Counted from the stretch's first letter, positions 22,125-37,666 are shown. The stretch: DNA of 64,000 nucleotides from Halichoerus grypus (GCF_964656455.1 NC_135718.1:52233008-52297007), one strand, 5' to 3'. Notes: generated by a model not told the origin, from the letters alone. Translations and numbers: made by a program.

Positions 22125-22345
22125 AATGCATTAATAACATATGAATATATTCTTAGTATTCAAGAGTCAAACGTTACAGATAAGTCTAAAGTTCCTTTTG
22201 ATTAACCCAGTTCCTATCCCATTACTTCTTTCCCTCCTTAGAATTAATCATTGTTATTGGTTTTATATGAGCCCTGCCAGACCTTTTTCTATGCATTTAC
22301 TTACATATATATTTATATTTCAGATAGAACTTCATATGTAATACA
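22125..22345. mobile_element. Possible ancient LINE relic
   Basis: Resembles 32100-32330 in order of words (tolerant of many mismatches): a pasted 'tatgaatat...caagagtcaaac...ccattacttc...ctatgcatttacttacatatat' series common in very old LINE relics. Family not assignable by eye. Confidence 0.3.
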
Positions 22346-22509
22346 TATATAATTATGTTGATATACAATTATTTTCCTCCTGTTTTTTTATCACTGCCTG
22401 TGGTGATCAATAATCAGTAGAGCCTAAATAAATCTTACTGATACCTAGGTCTGAGACTGGAATGAGAATTGAAAGGTCAAACATATGAAAACACATCATA
22501 CTTGCCTAG

Positions 22510-26136
<3,627 letters not shown>

Positions 26137-26726
26137 ATAGCTGAGCCAGATCCTGACTGGACTTCTAGAAAATTGGGAGGTTGTAATGAAATTACTCTGC
26201 TGATGTCAGGTTGTTGCCAACTTTGAAATCCGCTATATCCTAAACCTCAGCCACTTGTCAGGTAAAGATTCTAAGCTGAATGGGAGTTCCTATATGATGT
26301 GACTCTTTTCTAAGAGATTAGCTACAAGTAGCTTCCAGAGACAGGATTCTAGATTTAATGTGTGGCAAGAGGCCCTGGTATCAGTCTTTCCAGAGCCTAG
26401 AATTACTAACATTTTCCTTTGTGAGAAAGTTGTACCTTTGACTTGAATAAGATGCTGCCAAGGAAAAGAATGGCACCTTATTTTTCTGGAAAAGACTTTC
26501 TTATCCAGCAATTCGGACTGAAAAATTGAAAGGTGTTAATGACTTGAAGTGGTACAAGAATGGGCAAATCAGAGAAGTGGTTGGGAACATGGGGGAGGTT
26601 GTGAGGATTGGCATATTTTTCTATTTCCTGGCTTTTTCTAGATAAATATCTTACTTTCTTCTTTTCTCTTGGGGACTTCTAACCCTAGAGCAGCTTTTTG
26701 CCTTGTGTTGTATTTAAATATCCCAG

Positions 26727-26934
26727 GGTAGGGGCACGTGGGTGTGCAGTTGTTGTTGAGCTTCGGACTCGGTTTCTGCTCTGGTCATGATCTCAGGGTT
26801 GTGGGATTGATCCCTGCATTGGGCTCCGCACTCAGGGCGAATCTGCTTGATATTCTCTCTCCCCTCTGCCCCTGCTGCTTGTGCTCTCTCTCTAAAATAA
26901 ATAAATAAATATTTGTAAAAAATTAAAAATAAAT
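26727..26934 (+). mobile_element. Old Can-SINE in MSS51 3'UTR
   Basis: Diverged head GGGGCACGTGGGTGTGCAGT, ATGATCTCAGGGTTGTGGGA, AAATAAATAAATAAATATTT tail. Target duplication AAATATCCCAG at 26716-26726 and 26935-26945. Confidence 0.9.
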
Positions 26935-27005
26935 AAATATCCCAGTGTATATTGGACTTTAGTTGAATATACTGGAGTTATTTGTTATTACCTAGTTTAT
27001 ACCAT

Positions 27006-27011
27006 AATAAA
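27006..27011 (+). terminator. MSS51: Probable MSS51 poly(A) signal
   Basis: AATAAA in TTATACCATAATAAACTCAG followed by the T/G-rich CAGTTTGGGGCTTC and TTGTTTTATCC. The SINE tail at about 26900 also has AATAAATAAATAAAT, which could act as an earlier signal. Confidence 0.55.
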
Positions 27012-27324
27012 CTCAGTTTGGGGCTTCTTAAGTCACTTGTTTTATCCTATTTCCTATTCACTGGCCAGTATTACTTGTCTAGTCACAACACCTCAAGATT
27101 AGAGGTTTCTCTCTTGCCAAAGGAGTGATTAACACCAGCTCTCTGTTTGGACCTCGCACTCTGCCACATCCTGTCTTATGCCATCCTTCTCTTATCACAT
27201 TCTCAAGATTAGGATAGTCCTACAACCTTGCCATAACCTCAACCTCCCACCCGTAACCCTAACACACACGTATACATTCTTATTGCCCACTCTGATAGGG
27301 GTAATGTTAGAATTCATGTGTTCT

Positions 27325-27454
27325 GGGATACCTGTGTGGCTCAGTTGGTTAAGTGTCTGACTCTTGATTTTGGCTCAGGTCATGATCGCAGGGTCGTGGG
27401 ATTGAGCCCCGTGTTGGGTTCTACACTGGGCATGGAGCCTTCCTAAAAAAAAAA
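27325..27454 (+). mobile_element. Can-SINE, 3'-shortened
   Basis: GGGATACCTGTGTGGCTCAG head and GTTGGGTTCTACACTGGGCA middle, then a direct A-run; the CT-rich part is missing. Confidence 0.88.
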
Positions 27455-27469
27455 GAGAGAGAGTTAAGT

Positions 27470-28890
27470 GAAAATGTTCGCAGAATTGGAGGACTCACAC
27501 ATTCCAATTGCAAAGTTTACTACAAAGTAATAGTAATCAAGACTGTGGTACTGGCCTAGGATAGACCTATAGATAAATGACATCAAATTGAGAAGCAAGA
27601 AATAAGTTCTTAACATTTATGCTCAATTGATTTTTGACAAGAGTGATAAAACAATTCAATGGGAAAAGAACAGACTCTTTAACAGATGGTACTGGAACAA
27701 CAGGACTCCACATGCAAAAGAATGAAGTTGGACCCCCCACATACACACAACATTACACACAACATACAAAAATTAACTCAAAATGGATCAAAGACCTAAG
27801 TCACTAAAACTATCCAACTCTTAGAAGAAAACATAGGGGTAAATCTTCATGAAGTTGGATTGGGCAATGGTTTCTTAAATATGACACCAAACCTATAAGC
27901 AGCCAAAATAAAAATAGATAAATTAGACTTTATCAAAATTAAAAAACCACTGAAAAGGACACCATCAAGAAAGTTAAAAGAATGTAAGAAAATATTCATA
28001 AATTACATATCTGATAATGGACTTATATCCAGAATATATATAAAGAACTGTTACAACTCAACAATAAAAGAACAAAAAACCCAATTACAAAATGGGCAAA
28101 TGATCCGAATAGATATTTCCCCAAAGAAGATATACAAACGATCAATAAGCACATGAAAAGATGCTTAACATCTTTAGTCATCAGGAAATAAAAGTCAAAA
28201 CCATAATGAAATAGCACTTCATCCACTAAAATGATGATAACTAAAAAGACAGAAAATAACAAGTGTTGGTGATGTACAGCAATTGTAACCCTCATACGCT
28301 CTTGGTGGGGATATAAAATGGTGCAGCCATTTTGGAATACAGTCTGGCCGTTCCTGAAGAAGTTAAACATTGAGTTACCATTTGATCCAGCAGTTCTGCT
28401 CCTTGGTATGTCCCATATGAAATGAAGCCATGTACACAAATGGTCATAGCAGCATTATTCACAATAGCCAAAAGATAAAAACCCAAATGTTCATCAACTT
28501 ATGAGTGGATAAATAAAATATAGTATATCCATGTTATGAAATATTTGGCCTTAGAAAGGAATGAAGTACTGATTCATGCTACAACATGGATGAACCTTGA
28601 AAACATGTTCATTGATGATCATGTTAAGAAGTCACAAACACATAGTGTGTGAATACTTTTATATGAAATGTCTAGAATAGGCAACTCTATGAAGACAAAG
28701 ATTAGTGGCAGCATATGGATGAGGGGGATGAGGGTATTGAGGTAATGGCTTAAGGGCATGGGTTTTATTTTGGAGGTGATGTAAATGTTCTAAAATCGGG
28801 TGGTGGTACAGTTCTGTGAATATATTAAAAACCATTGAATTGTACACTTTACATGAGTGGATTATATCTTCATAAAGCATAATTTTTTTT
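27470..28890 (+). mobile_element. Old L1 3' portion, sense
   Basis: ORF2-type words in order (TAGTAATCAAGACTGTGGTA, AAAATGGATCAAAGACCTAA, TTGGTGGGGATATAAAATGG, GCAGCATTATTCACAATAGC), then the 3'UTR end TTGAATTGTACACTTTACAT. The ORF is broken by stops. The minus-strand frames here are antisense noise. Confidence 0.9.
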
Positions 28891-28907
28891 TTAATCTAGA
28901 GAATGTA

Positions 28908-29074
28908 GGGGTGCCTGGGTGGCTCAGTTGGTTAAGTGTCCAAGTCTTGACTTTGGCTCAGGTTGTGATCTCAGGGTTGTGGGATTGAGCCCCACATCCC
29001 GCTCTGTGCTGGGCAGAGTCTGCTTGAGATTCTCTCTCCCTTCTCCTGCCCCTCCCCCCCCCGGGGGGGGGAAA
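28908..29074 (+). mobile_element. Can-SINE ending in C9G9
   Basis: Head GGGTGCCTGGGTGGCTCAGT. Target duplication TCT(T)AGAGAATGTA at 28895-28907 and 29075-29088. The usual CT-rich part and A-tail are replaced by nine C then nine G (29054-29071). Confidence 0.9.
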
Positions 29075-29974
29075 TCTTAGAGAATGTAAAAACAGAATAT
29101 TTGCTAAGGGCTTAATGCAATGCCTAGCACATAGTTCGTACTTAATAAATGGTACCCTTGTTAAATCCATACCACTTGAATTTTATACAGCAACATAAAC
29201 ATTGAGCTAGCAATACTGTGTAAGTATTGATTTGATGATGGAAAAACCAGTTGGATGTGTCATGGTTCAGACAAGATAATGCAGGTGCCAGCTAAGATGA
29301 TAGGAGGCATGGAAAGGAAGGGGTAATTTCTAACAAGTAAATAGTGACATTTTATAGATAAATCATGAAAGTAAAATCTATAGGGGTTGGTTACTGATTG
29401 TGATGGGTGAAGGGTGATATATCTATCAGAATCAAATCAGGAGATGACAGAAGCCACACAGTAACAAGTGACACAAGTTTCCCACTTAGTAGACTGGTGG
29501 TGGGTACATAAAAGTCTAAATGCCTACCTTTATGCTAACTGCTGAGAAATCTAAGATGGCTTCTGCCCTTAAAGTGTTTAGAATTTAATAGAAGACTGAC
29601 ATAAGCAAGGTTAATATATTTCTTAACTTAGCAAATGAAAAAAAAATGCATTTTAAAAACCGTATTGAAAATCCTTTAGGATGGATACTAAATTGGATGC
29701 TGATATGCTCATCTCAGCAGGTCTATCAGAGCCATTTTCCCCTCCAGTATTGGATATAAATCTCTGCTTATTTGATCACCAGATCAACTGTTGGCTTGGG
29801 TTTTGCGGGCCATTCATCTGGGGGAATAATTTTTCTAGAGAATAAATTGGGCTATGCCATTCCCTTGATTCAACTTCTCCAATACCTTCCCACTGGAACC
29901 AGAATAAAATCCGAACTCCTGGCCCACCCTCATGAGGAAGCTTTTGAGTAGAAAGCATGTAGAGTAATAAATTG

Positions 29975-30155
29975 ATAGTTCTCAAACTTAAGTGTTAAGT
30001 TAGAACCACCTGGAGGGCTTGTTAAACAAATTGCTGGGCTCCACCCCAGAGTTTGAGTCAGTAGATTTAAGGTGGAGCCCCAAATTTGCATTTCTAACAA
30101 GTTTCCAGGTGATATTGCTGCTACTTGTGTGGGGACCACACTTTGAGACCACTGT
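29975..30155. mobile_element. MER5A-type hAT DNA transposon
   Basis: Near-complete: AGTTCTCAAACTTAAGTG, GAACCACCTGGAGGGCTTGT, GCTGGGCTCCACCCCAGAGT, TGCATTTCTAACAAGTTTCC, ending CACACTTTGAGACCACTG with inverted terminal similarity. Confidence 0.85.
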
Positions 30156-30729
30156 AAAAGGTTAACTGACTGGTTTTTGCTCTGAAATAAACTTTCTTAA
30201 TGAGTATAAGACACTGGTCTGAGACCCTGAAATTACCTCAGATGTTTAATAGTGTTTGTGTTTAAGGCTCTAGTGTGAGGGGGACCTAGAATCACCCAAC
30301 AGCCCGTCTGGAGTGGTTTTGATTATAATGTATCTCGAGTTCTGGCTATCTAGGATCCCAATAAGTATTAATTCTTTTCATAGGGATCTAACAAAAGACA
30401 CGGTCTTTATCTCAGGGAGGACGGTATATCAGAGGCGGAGAGGCTGCACCTGGCCTTCCAGGTGCGCGGCCCTTCTCAATTGCCCTTCACGGAAAGGCCT
30501 CCGGGATTTCTTAAAACCGCTGTGACTTGAGAGAGCCCCAACGTGACTGGAGATGGTCCTTGGGACCGAGAAATGTGATAAAACCGGCTGGTCCACCCGA
30601 AGGGAGCGTCTCTTCCCGCAGGTGGAGCAGCGCGGTGCGGACTAAGCGAAAGCACGAGCGGGGCCGAGCCCGGCACCGCCCCCTCCAGCTGCAGGGGCGT
30701 TCCCAGCTGCCGCAGCGATCCTAACGGGC

Positions 30730-30827
30730 TCGGGCGGCGCCCCCGGCGCTCCGCCTCCCCGGGCCCTCCCCCGGCTCCATCTTGCTGGCGACCAGGGTTG
30801 GACTGTGACGCTGCTCCCCGGGGTCAG
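30730..30827 (+). other. ANXA7: ANXA7 non-coding exon 1 (5' limit approximate)
   Basis: Ends at GGGGTCAG|GTGAGG, a consensus donor, at 30827. No ATG-led frame continues into exon 2, whose ATG lies two bases after its acceptor, so the exon is all 5'UTR. The start is inferred. Confidence 0.7.
30777..30784 (+). promoter_or_regulatory. YY1-type motif in ANXA7 5'UTR
   Basis: CCATCTTG, the reverse complement of the CAAGATGG YY1 core, located where YY1 typically binds just downstream of TATA-less starts. Confidence 0.45.
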
Positions 30828-31199
30828 GTGAGGCGCCCCCTACCCTTTCTGTCCCCCCTTCCCCGTGTCACCTCGCTCATGCCCGCTCTGAGGTGCGCCG
30901 TCCGGGAGATGGCGGGGCGCCGTGTGTGTCCCCGCGGTAGGGGTTCGGTGGAGGTGCCTGTGGGCCTCGGGGCGGCGGGCGTCTCGGCGTGTGTGTCTCA
31001 GGACCCTGGCTCCCCGCCGGGGGCTTTCGGGCGGAGGCGCATTGCATTGGGGTAGGATAGGCGAGGCGGCCGGCCTCTGTGCCACTCCGCTGTCTGGAGA
31101 TCAGAGGGACGGTGATAGCCCGCGCGCCCGCAGGTGGACCACAGGTGGAGGGACTGAGGCCAGAGGATGGCCCTGCCGAAGTGACCTCAAGGAAAGCTG

Positions 31200-33030
31200 A
31201 GTAGGGAAACCAGCAAGGAGCAACGAAAGCTGTCTGGCTGGTGATTAGATTTTCCGGTGACACAGCAAATTTTGGGAAATTTGTCATGTGCTTCACTAAG
31301 CCTGGGACAGAATGCCTAAGCCCAAAATTGTACATTGCCTCAAGTTTATAGTTCTTGGAAACTATTCTGGGAAATAACATTCCAGATTTGATTACTATTC
31401 CTTCAACAGATGTGTGCTGATATCAGGCCCTCCGTCCTGAGCAAACACTTCCTATACAGCGAAAGGTGGCTGATGTCTACCATAAAAGTGACAGAAACGA
31501 AAAGTCCCAACTGCCTTTAAACTCGCTAGTATCTTCTGATAGGGAGCTGATCTGATAATCTGTCCTATTTAGAGCGTAATGAATTACTTCTCAGGCAGGG
31601 AAGGAGTTTCAAGCACTAGATGGCAGGTAGAAGAGAGAATGTTGGCTACTCCAAATTTAAGCTGCTTTTCAGTCCCCACTGGTGATGGCTGCCTTCCCTG
31701 TCCCAGAAGTCATGTCTGGCCCTTGCCAACTGATTTAAATTGTCCTTCCCCACCAAGAGGCAGGTTTTGGAAAATTGTAGTCGCTCCTGTTGGCCATCTT
31801 CATTTGCCCTTCCTGTTTCGTATTTGTTTCATAAATCTTGTGTTCCTGGGCTTCCTGCCATCTTGAGACTTTTGTAGTGAGGCCCAACCCTTTTAGTAGC
31901 TGACTCACTGGGTGGAGATGGTTTGGAGGACCAAGAATGATTTCTACTCTTATAAAAGTAGTTGCTGATGGAGAATGTTGAAAAGGAAATAAAAGCTCTT
32001 GTTTACCAGTATAGTCTTATTATTCCTTGGGGAAAATGAGTAATTTGTTGAGTCACCCTGGGATTTTAGTTTTTTGCAAAAGCTTTTTAAATCTACCTTT
32101 TGAATAGATGATACATGCACAACTCCAAAAGGGCTAAAAGTACATTGAAAATTAAGTTTCCTCCCCATTATGTCTCAGCTGGCCTCCGTTTTTTGAGAAT
32201 ACTTTCAGGGATATACATACAAGCAAATAAATGTATTTTCTATACTTAGAGTTGGCAGTTTATGCAGTTTTCACCTTACCTTTTTTTCCCGCTTAATATG
32301 ATTTAGGGATGGTTTCATAGGAATTTAAAAAAATATGATTCATAGACCAGCAACATCAGCGTCACCTGGAAGCCTAGTTAGAAATGCAGAATCTCATGCC
32401 CCATCTCGGAACTACTGAAGCAGAGTTTGCATTTTTAATGAGATTCAAGTAATTCACATCCATGTTAAAGTTGAAGAAGTACTGTTTTATCTAATACCTT
32501 GTTCAAAGAAGGGAGAGAGGAGATTTGAGCTTGGTAAGTCAGGGAAGGTGAGTGAGCCCAGGCATGAGGGCCAAGTCAGTTAATAACAGTGGCTGAAACA
32601 AGGGCATGTTGGGAATGGTTCAAGTGGTAGAGATTGCACATTGGAATGTAGGTATTGTGAAGAAAGAAAGTGAATAGATATATTGGAGCCAGTACTAAGG
32701 AGATCTGAATGTCAGGCCTATGAATTTTCATTTGATACTCCGGCAGCAGTCTTTGAGGAGTTTTGAACTGAAGAGTGATATGCTGAAAGAGATAACTATA
32801 AGTGCAGGAAAATTATAAGTGTGAGAGTATATGCAAGGACATAAATGGAAAAGTAATTTTAGTAAAATAGGCATCAAGTGATGAAAACCTGGTCTAAGGA
32901 TATGGCCATGAGAATAGAAATTACAGGAAGAGTAGGAGAGACATTTCAAAGGAAAAAGAAAAACATTGGGTTATTTACTGTACTTAGTCATAGGTAATTT
33001 AAATAGTGGTACTAGTAACAGATACGGTAT
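31200..33030. other. ANXA7: First part of ANXA7 intron 1
   Basis: No exon seen. Contains a possible ancient LINE relic (about 32100-32330) and a MER5A element (32341-32483). Confidence 0.5.
32341..32483. mobile_element. MER5A-type DNA transposon
   Basis: CATAGACCAGCAACATCAGC, TCACCTGGAAGCCTAGTTAG, AAATGCAGAATCTCATGCCC, ACTACTGAAGCAGAGTTTGC, TTGAAGAAGTACTG: the MER5A order, in the opposite orientation to the 29975 copy. Confidence 0.8.
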
Positions 33031-33245
33031 TTTTTTTTTTTTCCCAAGTTTTTGTTCAAATCCCAACCAGTCAACATACATTACAATATTAGTTTCAGGT
33101 GTAGAATTTAGTGATTCATCACAACACCCTGTGCTCAACACAAGTGCCATCCTCAATACCCATCATCTGTTTAACACCCCACCCCCTCCAGTAACCATCA
33201 CTTTGTTCTCTATAGTTAAGAGTCTGTTTCTTGGTTATATATGGG
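33031..33245 (-). mobile_element. Antisense carnivore L1 3'UTR
   Basis: TTTTTGTTCAAATCCCAACC, AATATTAGTTTCAGGTGTAG, AGTGATTCATCACAACACCC, CAATACCCATCATCTGTTTA, AAGAGTCTGTTTCTTGGTT. Confidence 0.85.
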
Positions 33246-33436
33246 ATATGAAGAGTGATCTGGTGGGGGAAAGATGAGTATTTAATTCCACCCAATACTG
33301 AAGGCCTCCTAGCTGGCTTCTATCTTAATATACTCCTCATTCTGTTTTGATGATTGTCCATCTTACAATTATATCCCACCTTTTGCCTTACACATGATAG
33401 TGTTCAACTTCTCTGCCAATGTATCCATCACCTTTT

Positions 33437-33631
33437 TTTTTTTTTTTAAGATTTTATTTATTTATTTGACAGAGACACGGCGAGAGAGGGAACACAAGCA
33501 TGGGGAGTGGGAGAGGGAGAAGCAGGCTCTCCACGGAGCAGGGAGCCCGATGCAGGGCTCGATCCCAGGACCCTGGGATCATGACCTGAGCCGAAGGCAG
33601 ACGCTTAACAACTGAGCCACCCAGGCGCCCC
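33437..33631 (-). mobile_element. Can-SINE, antisense, intact
   Basis: Reverse-complement SINE from a T-run to GAGCCACCCAGGCGCCCC. Exact 15-bp target duplication TATCCATCACCTTTT at 33422-33436 and 33632-33646. Confidence 0.95.
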
Positions 33632-33958
33632 TATCCATCACCTTTTAAAACAGTTTAAACCTTTGATAATCCAGTCTTAGTACAGTGTTTTATGGTAGAT
33701 GCTAAATAAATGATTATTTGACCTTAGATAGATATTATTTGCCAGGTATATTTTATCTGATCACCAATAGTTTTTTAGATATGGTCAGGCTATGAAAGGG
33801 TATTGTTCTGAATGTTTTTTCCCTCTGTTTATTTGCATTTGTTTTAGGTTAGTAGTGTTTTCTTCAAATGCGAAAGTCATTTACACACATACATATGTAT
33901 GTATATATTTGTGGCTTTTTGGTTCACACTGGCTGCATTTGTTTTACATGAGCTGTCT

Positions 33959-34143
33959 TATTTAAATTCAATTAACATTTGGTATATTAGTAGTTTCAGA
34001 GGTAGAGTTCAGTGATTCATCTGTCTTATATAACACCCAGTGTTCATTACATCCGTGCCCTCCTTAATGTCCATCACCCAGTTACCCCCTCCCCCCCCCC
34101 AGCAACCCTTAGTTTGTTTCCTATGCTTAAGAGTTTCTTATGG
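33959..34143 (-). mobile_element. Antisense carnivore L1 3'UTR
   Basis: AAATTCAATTAACATTTGGT, AGTTTCAGAGGTAGAGTTCA, ACCCAGTGTTCATTACATCC, AGTTACCCCCTCCCCCC, CTTAAGAGTTTCTTATGG. Confidence 0.85.
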
Positions 34144-34155
34144 TTTGTATGAGCT

Positions 34156-34380
34156 GTCTTTAAAAAAACAAAGAAAAAACCTTTATTATGGAAAAATTTA
34201 AACATGTAAGAGTGGACAGAAGAGTGTATTGAGTACCCACATACTTGTCACCCAGCATAAATAATCAACTCATGATTATCTTGTTTCATCTGTACTCCTG
34301 CCCAACCCTTTCATATTATTTTGAAGTGATTCTGGACATTATAACATTTTATATATATTAGTGTGTATCTCTAAAAGATC
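34156..34380. mobile_element. Probable ancient L1-type relic
   Basis: AATTTAAACATGTAAGAGTG, GAGTACCCACATACTTGTCA, CCAGCATAAATAATCAACTC: common words of old LINE relics. Subfamily not assigned. Confidence 0.45.
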
Positions 34381-34434
34381 AGATGCTTCACAAAAATCAT
34401 AATACCAATATGACACCTAAAGATGTAGTAATTT

Positions 34435-34629
34435 TTTTTTTGAAGATTTTATTTATTTATTTGACAGAGAGAGACACAGCGAGAGAGGGAACACAAGCAG
34501 GGGGAGTGGGAGAGGGAGAAGCAGGCTTCCCGCCGAGCAGGGAGCCCGATGCCGGGCTGGATCCCAGGACTCTGGGATCATGACTGAGCCAAAGGCAGGC
34601 GCTTAACGACTGAGCCACCTAGGCGCCCC
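34435..34629 (-). mobile_element. Can-SINE, antisense, intact
   Basis: Exact 15-bp target duplication AAGATGTAGTAATTT at 34420-34434 and 34630-34644. Confidence 0.95.
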
Positions 34630-34734
34630 AAGATGTAGTAATTTCTTAACATCATCAGATATTCAGGTTACATTGTTTGCATTTCCAAATAGAAATGAGC
34701 TCCTTTTGAAGAAAATAACTTTGAATTGATTATT

Positions 34735-34885
34735 CTTTTTTTTAGAGATGGAGAGAAAGAATCTTAAGCAGGCTCCACACCCAATGCAGAGCCCAATGCA
34801 GGGCTCTGTCTCACAACCCTGAGATCATGACCCGAGCTGAAATCAAGAGTCAGACATTTAACCAACTGAGCCACCCAGGCACCCC
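34735..34885 (-). mobile_element. Old Can-SINE, antisense
   Basis: Diverged body AGCAGGCTCCACACCCAATG and head complement AACTGAGCCACCCAGGCACC. Confidence 0.88.
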
Positions 34886-35496
34886 TCAATATAGACTGTA
34901 CTTCAGGAAAACCATATAGTTGATAAAAGATTTCTCAGATTCCAGATAATAAATGAAGAAAAAATGATAGAATTAGATCTAGGCATTGATTATCAGCCAC
35001 GTAAAAGAGAGACGGTTGATCATTAATGTGTTTCCTGATAGAAACAAACAATATTTTTTGAGTATTTATGCTAAAATAGTAATATGATCAAGCTTCTAGA
35101 TCTGACTACAAATCTCTAGTAAATAACTATAAAAGATTATCATGGAGATTCAATTGGCAAAATCCAGATAGAGGGAGATTTCAGGACAAACTGGTTCCTT
35201 CAACAAGTAAGCTGCATGGAAAAAATAGGAGAGGTGAGGCTTTTAAAAGAGATTTAAGAGACGTGCCAACTGACTAGACTATATGGACCTTATTTGTATA
35301 CTGATTTGAACAACCAAACTGTAAAAATTATTTTGAGACATCTGGGTAAATTTAAACACTGACTGGATATTTGATATTAGGAAATTAAATTTTTAAGGTA
35401 CAATATTGGTAAATATGGCTTAAAAGAGTCCTCTTTTTACAGATGGTGTATTAACATTTATGAGTAAAGGGATATGATGTCTGGGGATTTGCTTTA

Positions 35497-35666
35497 TTTT
35501 TTTTTTTTAAAGATTTTATTTATTTATTTGAGAGAGATTGAGAGAACCAGTGGGAGGAGGGGCAGAGGGAGAAGCAGACTCCCCACAGAGCAGGGAGCCC
35601 CACGTGGGACTCGATGCCAGGACCCTGGGATCATGACCCAAGCAGAAGGCAGATGCTTAACTGACT
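35497..35666 (-). mobile_element. Can-SINE, antisense, head truncated
   Basis: Ends TTAACTGACT without the GAGCCACCCAGGCGCCCC head complement, yet is flanked by an exact 14-bp duplication GGGGATTTGCTTTA (35483-35496 and 35667-35680): a 5'-truncated retrotransposition event. Confidence 0.93.
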
Positions 35667-35695
35667 GGGGATTTGCTTTAAAATGATCTAGGGAA

Positions 35696-35888
35696 GGGGC
35701 GCCTGGGTGGCTCAGTTGGTTAAGCAGCTGACTTTGGCTCAGGTCATGATCTCAGAGTCCTGGGATCAAGACCCACGTTGGGCTCTGAGCTCAGTGGGAA
35801 GTCCGCTTGTCCCTCTACCTCGACCACCCCCACCCCCGCACCTGCTCATGCTCTCTCTCAAATAAATAAAATCTTTAAAAAAAAATAA
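35696..35888 (+). mobile_element. Can-SINE
   Basis: GGGGCGCCTGGGTGGCTCAG head, variant CCACGTTGGGCTCTGAGCTC body, AAATAAATAAAATCTTT tail. Confidence 0.93.
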
Positions 35889-36097
35889 TAATCTAGGGAA
35901 GGGTGAAAATGAAATAGGATTAACTATGACTTGATAGTTGTTGGAACTGAACATGAAGGTTATGTGAACATTCATTATATCAGGATGAACCACAAGAAAT
36001 TTGTATTTTAAAACAGTTGAATTTCAGTAATGCCATGCAGGTCAATCTAACACTGTTCTAAAATCTTTGAATTTTCCCTAATAAAAAAACAAGTATA

Positions 36098-36316
36098 GGG
36101 GCGCCTGGGTGGCTCAGTTGGTTAAGCGACTGCCTTCGACTCAGGTCATGATCCTGGAGTCCCTGGATCGAGTCCTGCATCGGGCTCCCTGCTCGGCGGG
36201 GAGTCTGCTTCTCCCTCTGACCCTCCCGACCCTCCCCCCTCTCATGTGCTCTCTCTCTCTCAGTCTCTCTCTCTCAAATAAATTAAAAAAAAAAAAAAAA
36301 TCTTTAAAAAAAAAAA
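36098..36316 (+). mobile_element. Can-SINE with two long A-runs
   Basis: Young-type head and body. 14-bp duplication AAAAAACAAGTATA at 36084-36097 and 36317-36330. Confidence 0.95.
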
Positions 36317-36343
36317 AAAAAACAAGTATAAAATAAAAAACGA

Positions 36344-36543
36344 GGGGCGCCTGGGTGGCTCAGTTGTTGAGCGTCTGCCTTCGGCTCAGGTCATGATCCC
36401 AGGGTCCTGGGATCGAGCCCCCGCATCGGGCTCCCTGCTCGGCGGGAAGCCTGCTTCTCCCTCTCCCACTCCCCCTGCTTGTGTTCCCTCTCTCGCTGTG
36501 TCTCTCTCTGTCAAATAAATAAATAAAATCTTAAAAAAAAAAA
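36344..36543 (+). mobile_element. Can-SINE
   Basis: Second subfamily (CGGCGGGAAGCCTGCTTCTC, TCTCGCTGTGTCTCTCTCTG). It sits 13 bp after the previous element's duplication. Confidence 0.93.
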
Positions 36544-37080
36544 CAATAAAAATACTTAAAAGACCATAGAAATTTGGACACCAACACATTGATGATATTA
36601 TGGTTTTATTTTAAAAACAGTCCAGTCCTGTTAATTAAAGTTATGTTTGTAGGTATATATACTGAAGTATGTATAGGTTAAAATGGTAGAATGTCTGGGA
36701 TTTGCTTTGGAATAATCCAGTGGAGTGGTAGGGAATGAATGAGAGTACTGAGGGAAAAAAAAAAATTGGCCATGAATTAGTAATTACCGCAGCTGAGTGT
36801 TGAGTCTATGGGGTTTCTTATACTATTAACTTTTGATTAAGTTTGAAACTTAAAAGTTTATAAAAAGGTGTGTGTGACTACAGAATGTTAAATCTTAACC
36901 ATTGTTTCCCATAATGTTACATCACCAAATAAGGGGATATCTGTGGCACCTGAAAAGCCTTTGTTTTAATATTTACATGTTCATTTTAATGTTACCTTCT
37001 CAAGAAACTAACATAAGTTTTCCATTTATGGAAGTGATATAAAGTAGACCTAAAATAAATTTTTTAAAAGTATTTTACCT

Positions 37081-37278
37081 TTTTTTTTTTTTTTTTTAAA
37101 GATTTTATTTATTTGACAGAGAGAGACACAGCGAGAGAGGGAACACAAGCAGGGGGAGTGGAAGAGGGAGAAGCAGACTTCAGGTGGAGCAGGGAGCCTG
37201 ATGTGGGACTCGACCCCAGGACCCTGGGATCATGACCTGAGCTGAAGGCAGACAATGACTGAGCCACCCAGAGCCCCT
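37081..37278 (-). mobile_element. Can-SINE, antisense
   Basis: T-run then AAAGATTTTATTTATTTGAC; head complement slightly deleted (GAGCCACCCAGAGCCCC). Lies 330 bp before ANXA7 exon 2. Confidence 0.93.
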
Positions 37279-37612
37279 AGACATAAATTTAAGTGAAAAA
37301 TTAATTGGCTTAAAAGATACTCCGTAAATATTCCATAAATAATAGTACTGGTAGTATTCAGATATGACAAATTATATGGTATGAAGAGAATGAAGTTGGA
37401 ACATTTGCTATGCTATACTGACTCCTTTGGTGTGAATGGTGAAATGAAGCATTTTATAAACTTTGCTTATACCTCTAATATCCACCTGTTGAATGCCTGA
37501 CAGACTCTTCATTTTGAAAAATATATTTTGTATAAAACCCTATGATAATATATATGTTCAAAGGACTTAACCCTTATAAAAAATTACAGAGGACTTTTTT
37601 TACTGTTACAGA

Positions 37613-37666
37613 ATGTCATACCCAGGCTATCCCCCAACAGGCTACCCACCTTTCCCTGGATATCCT
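37613..37666 (+). CDS. ANXA7: ANXA7 exon 2 (start codon)
   Basis: Acceptor ACTGTTACAG at 37611, donor TATCCT|GTAAGT. 18 codons: [18 protein letters not shown]. Confidence 0.97.

Larger units (their letters stand above)
26137..27030 (+). other. MSS51: MSS51 3'UTR (probable extent)
   Basis: From the TAA to just after the AATAAA at 27006-27011. A whole Can-SINE (26727-26934) lies inside, so part of the UTR is lineage-specific. Confidence 0.55.
30425..31180. promoter_or_regulatory. ANXA7: ANXA7 CpG-island promoter
   Basis: Abrupt switch to GC- and CpG-rich DNA (GGCGCGG, GGCGGCGCCCCCGGCGCTCC, CCCCGCGG and similar) in an AT-rich window. There is no clear TATA box. GC-boxes and a CCATCTTG YY1-type site (30777-30784) lie just before the first splice donor. 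This is a housekeeping-type promoter for the broadly expressed ANXA7. Open frames on both strands here follow from few stop codons in GC-rich sequence. Confidence 0.85.

Noticed and set aside
28023..28439. 138-codon minus-strand hydrophobic frame as a membrane protein
   Set aside because: Antisense of the old L1 at 27470-28890; the hydrophobicity is from A-rich L1 read backwards.
30877..31380. 167-codon minus-strand frame at the ANXA7 promoter as a divergent gene
   Set aside because: Pro/Arg/Ala-rich CpG-island translation without recognisable domains; no splice or start context supports it.
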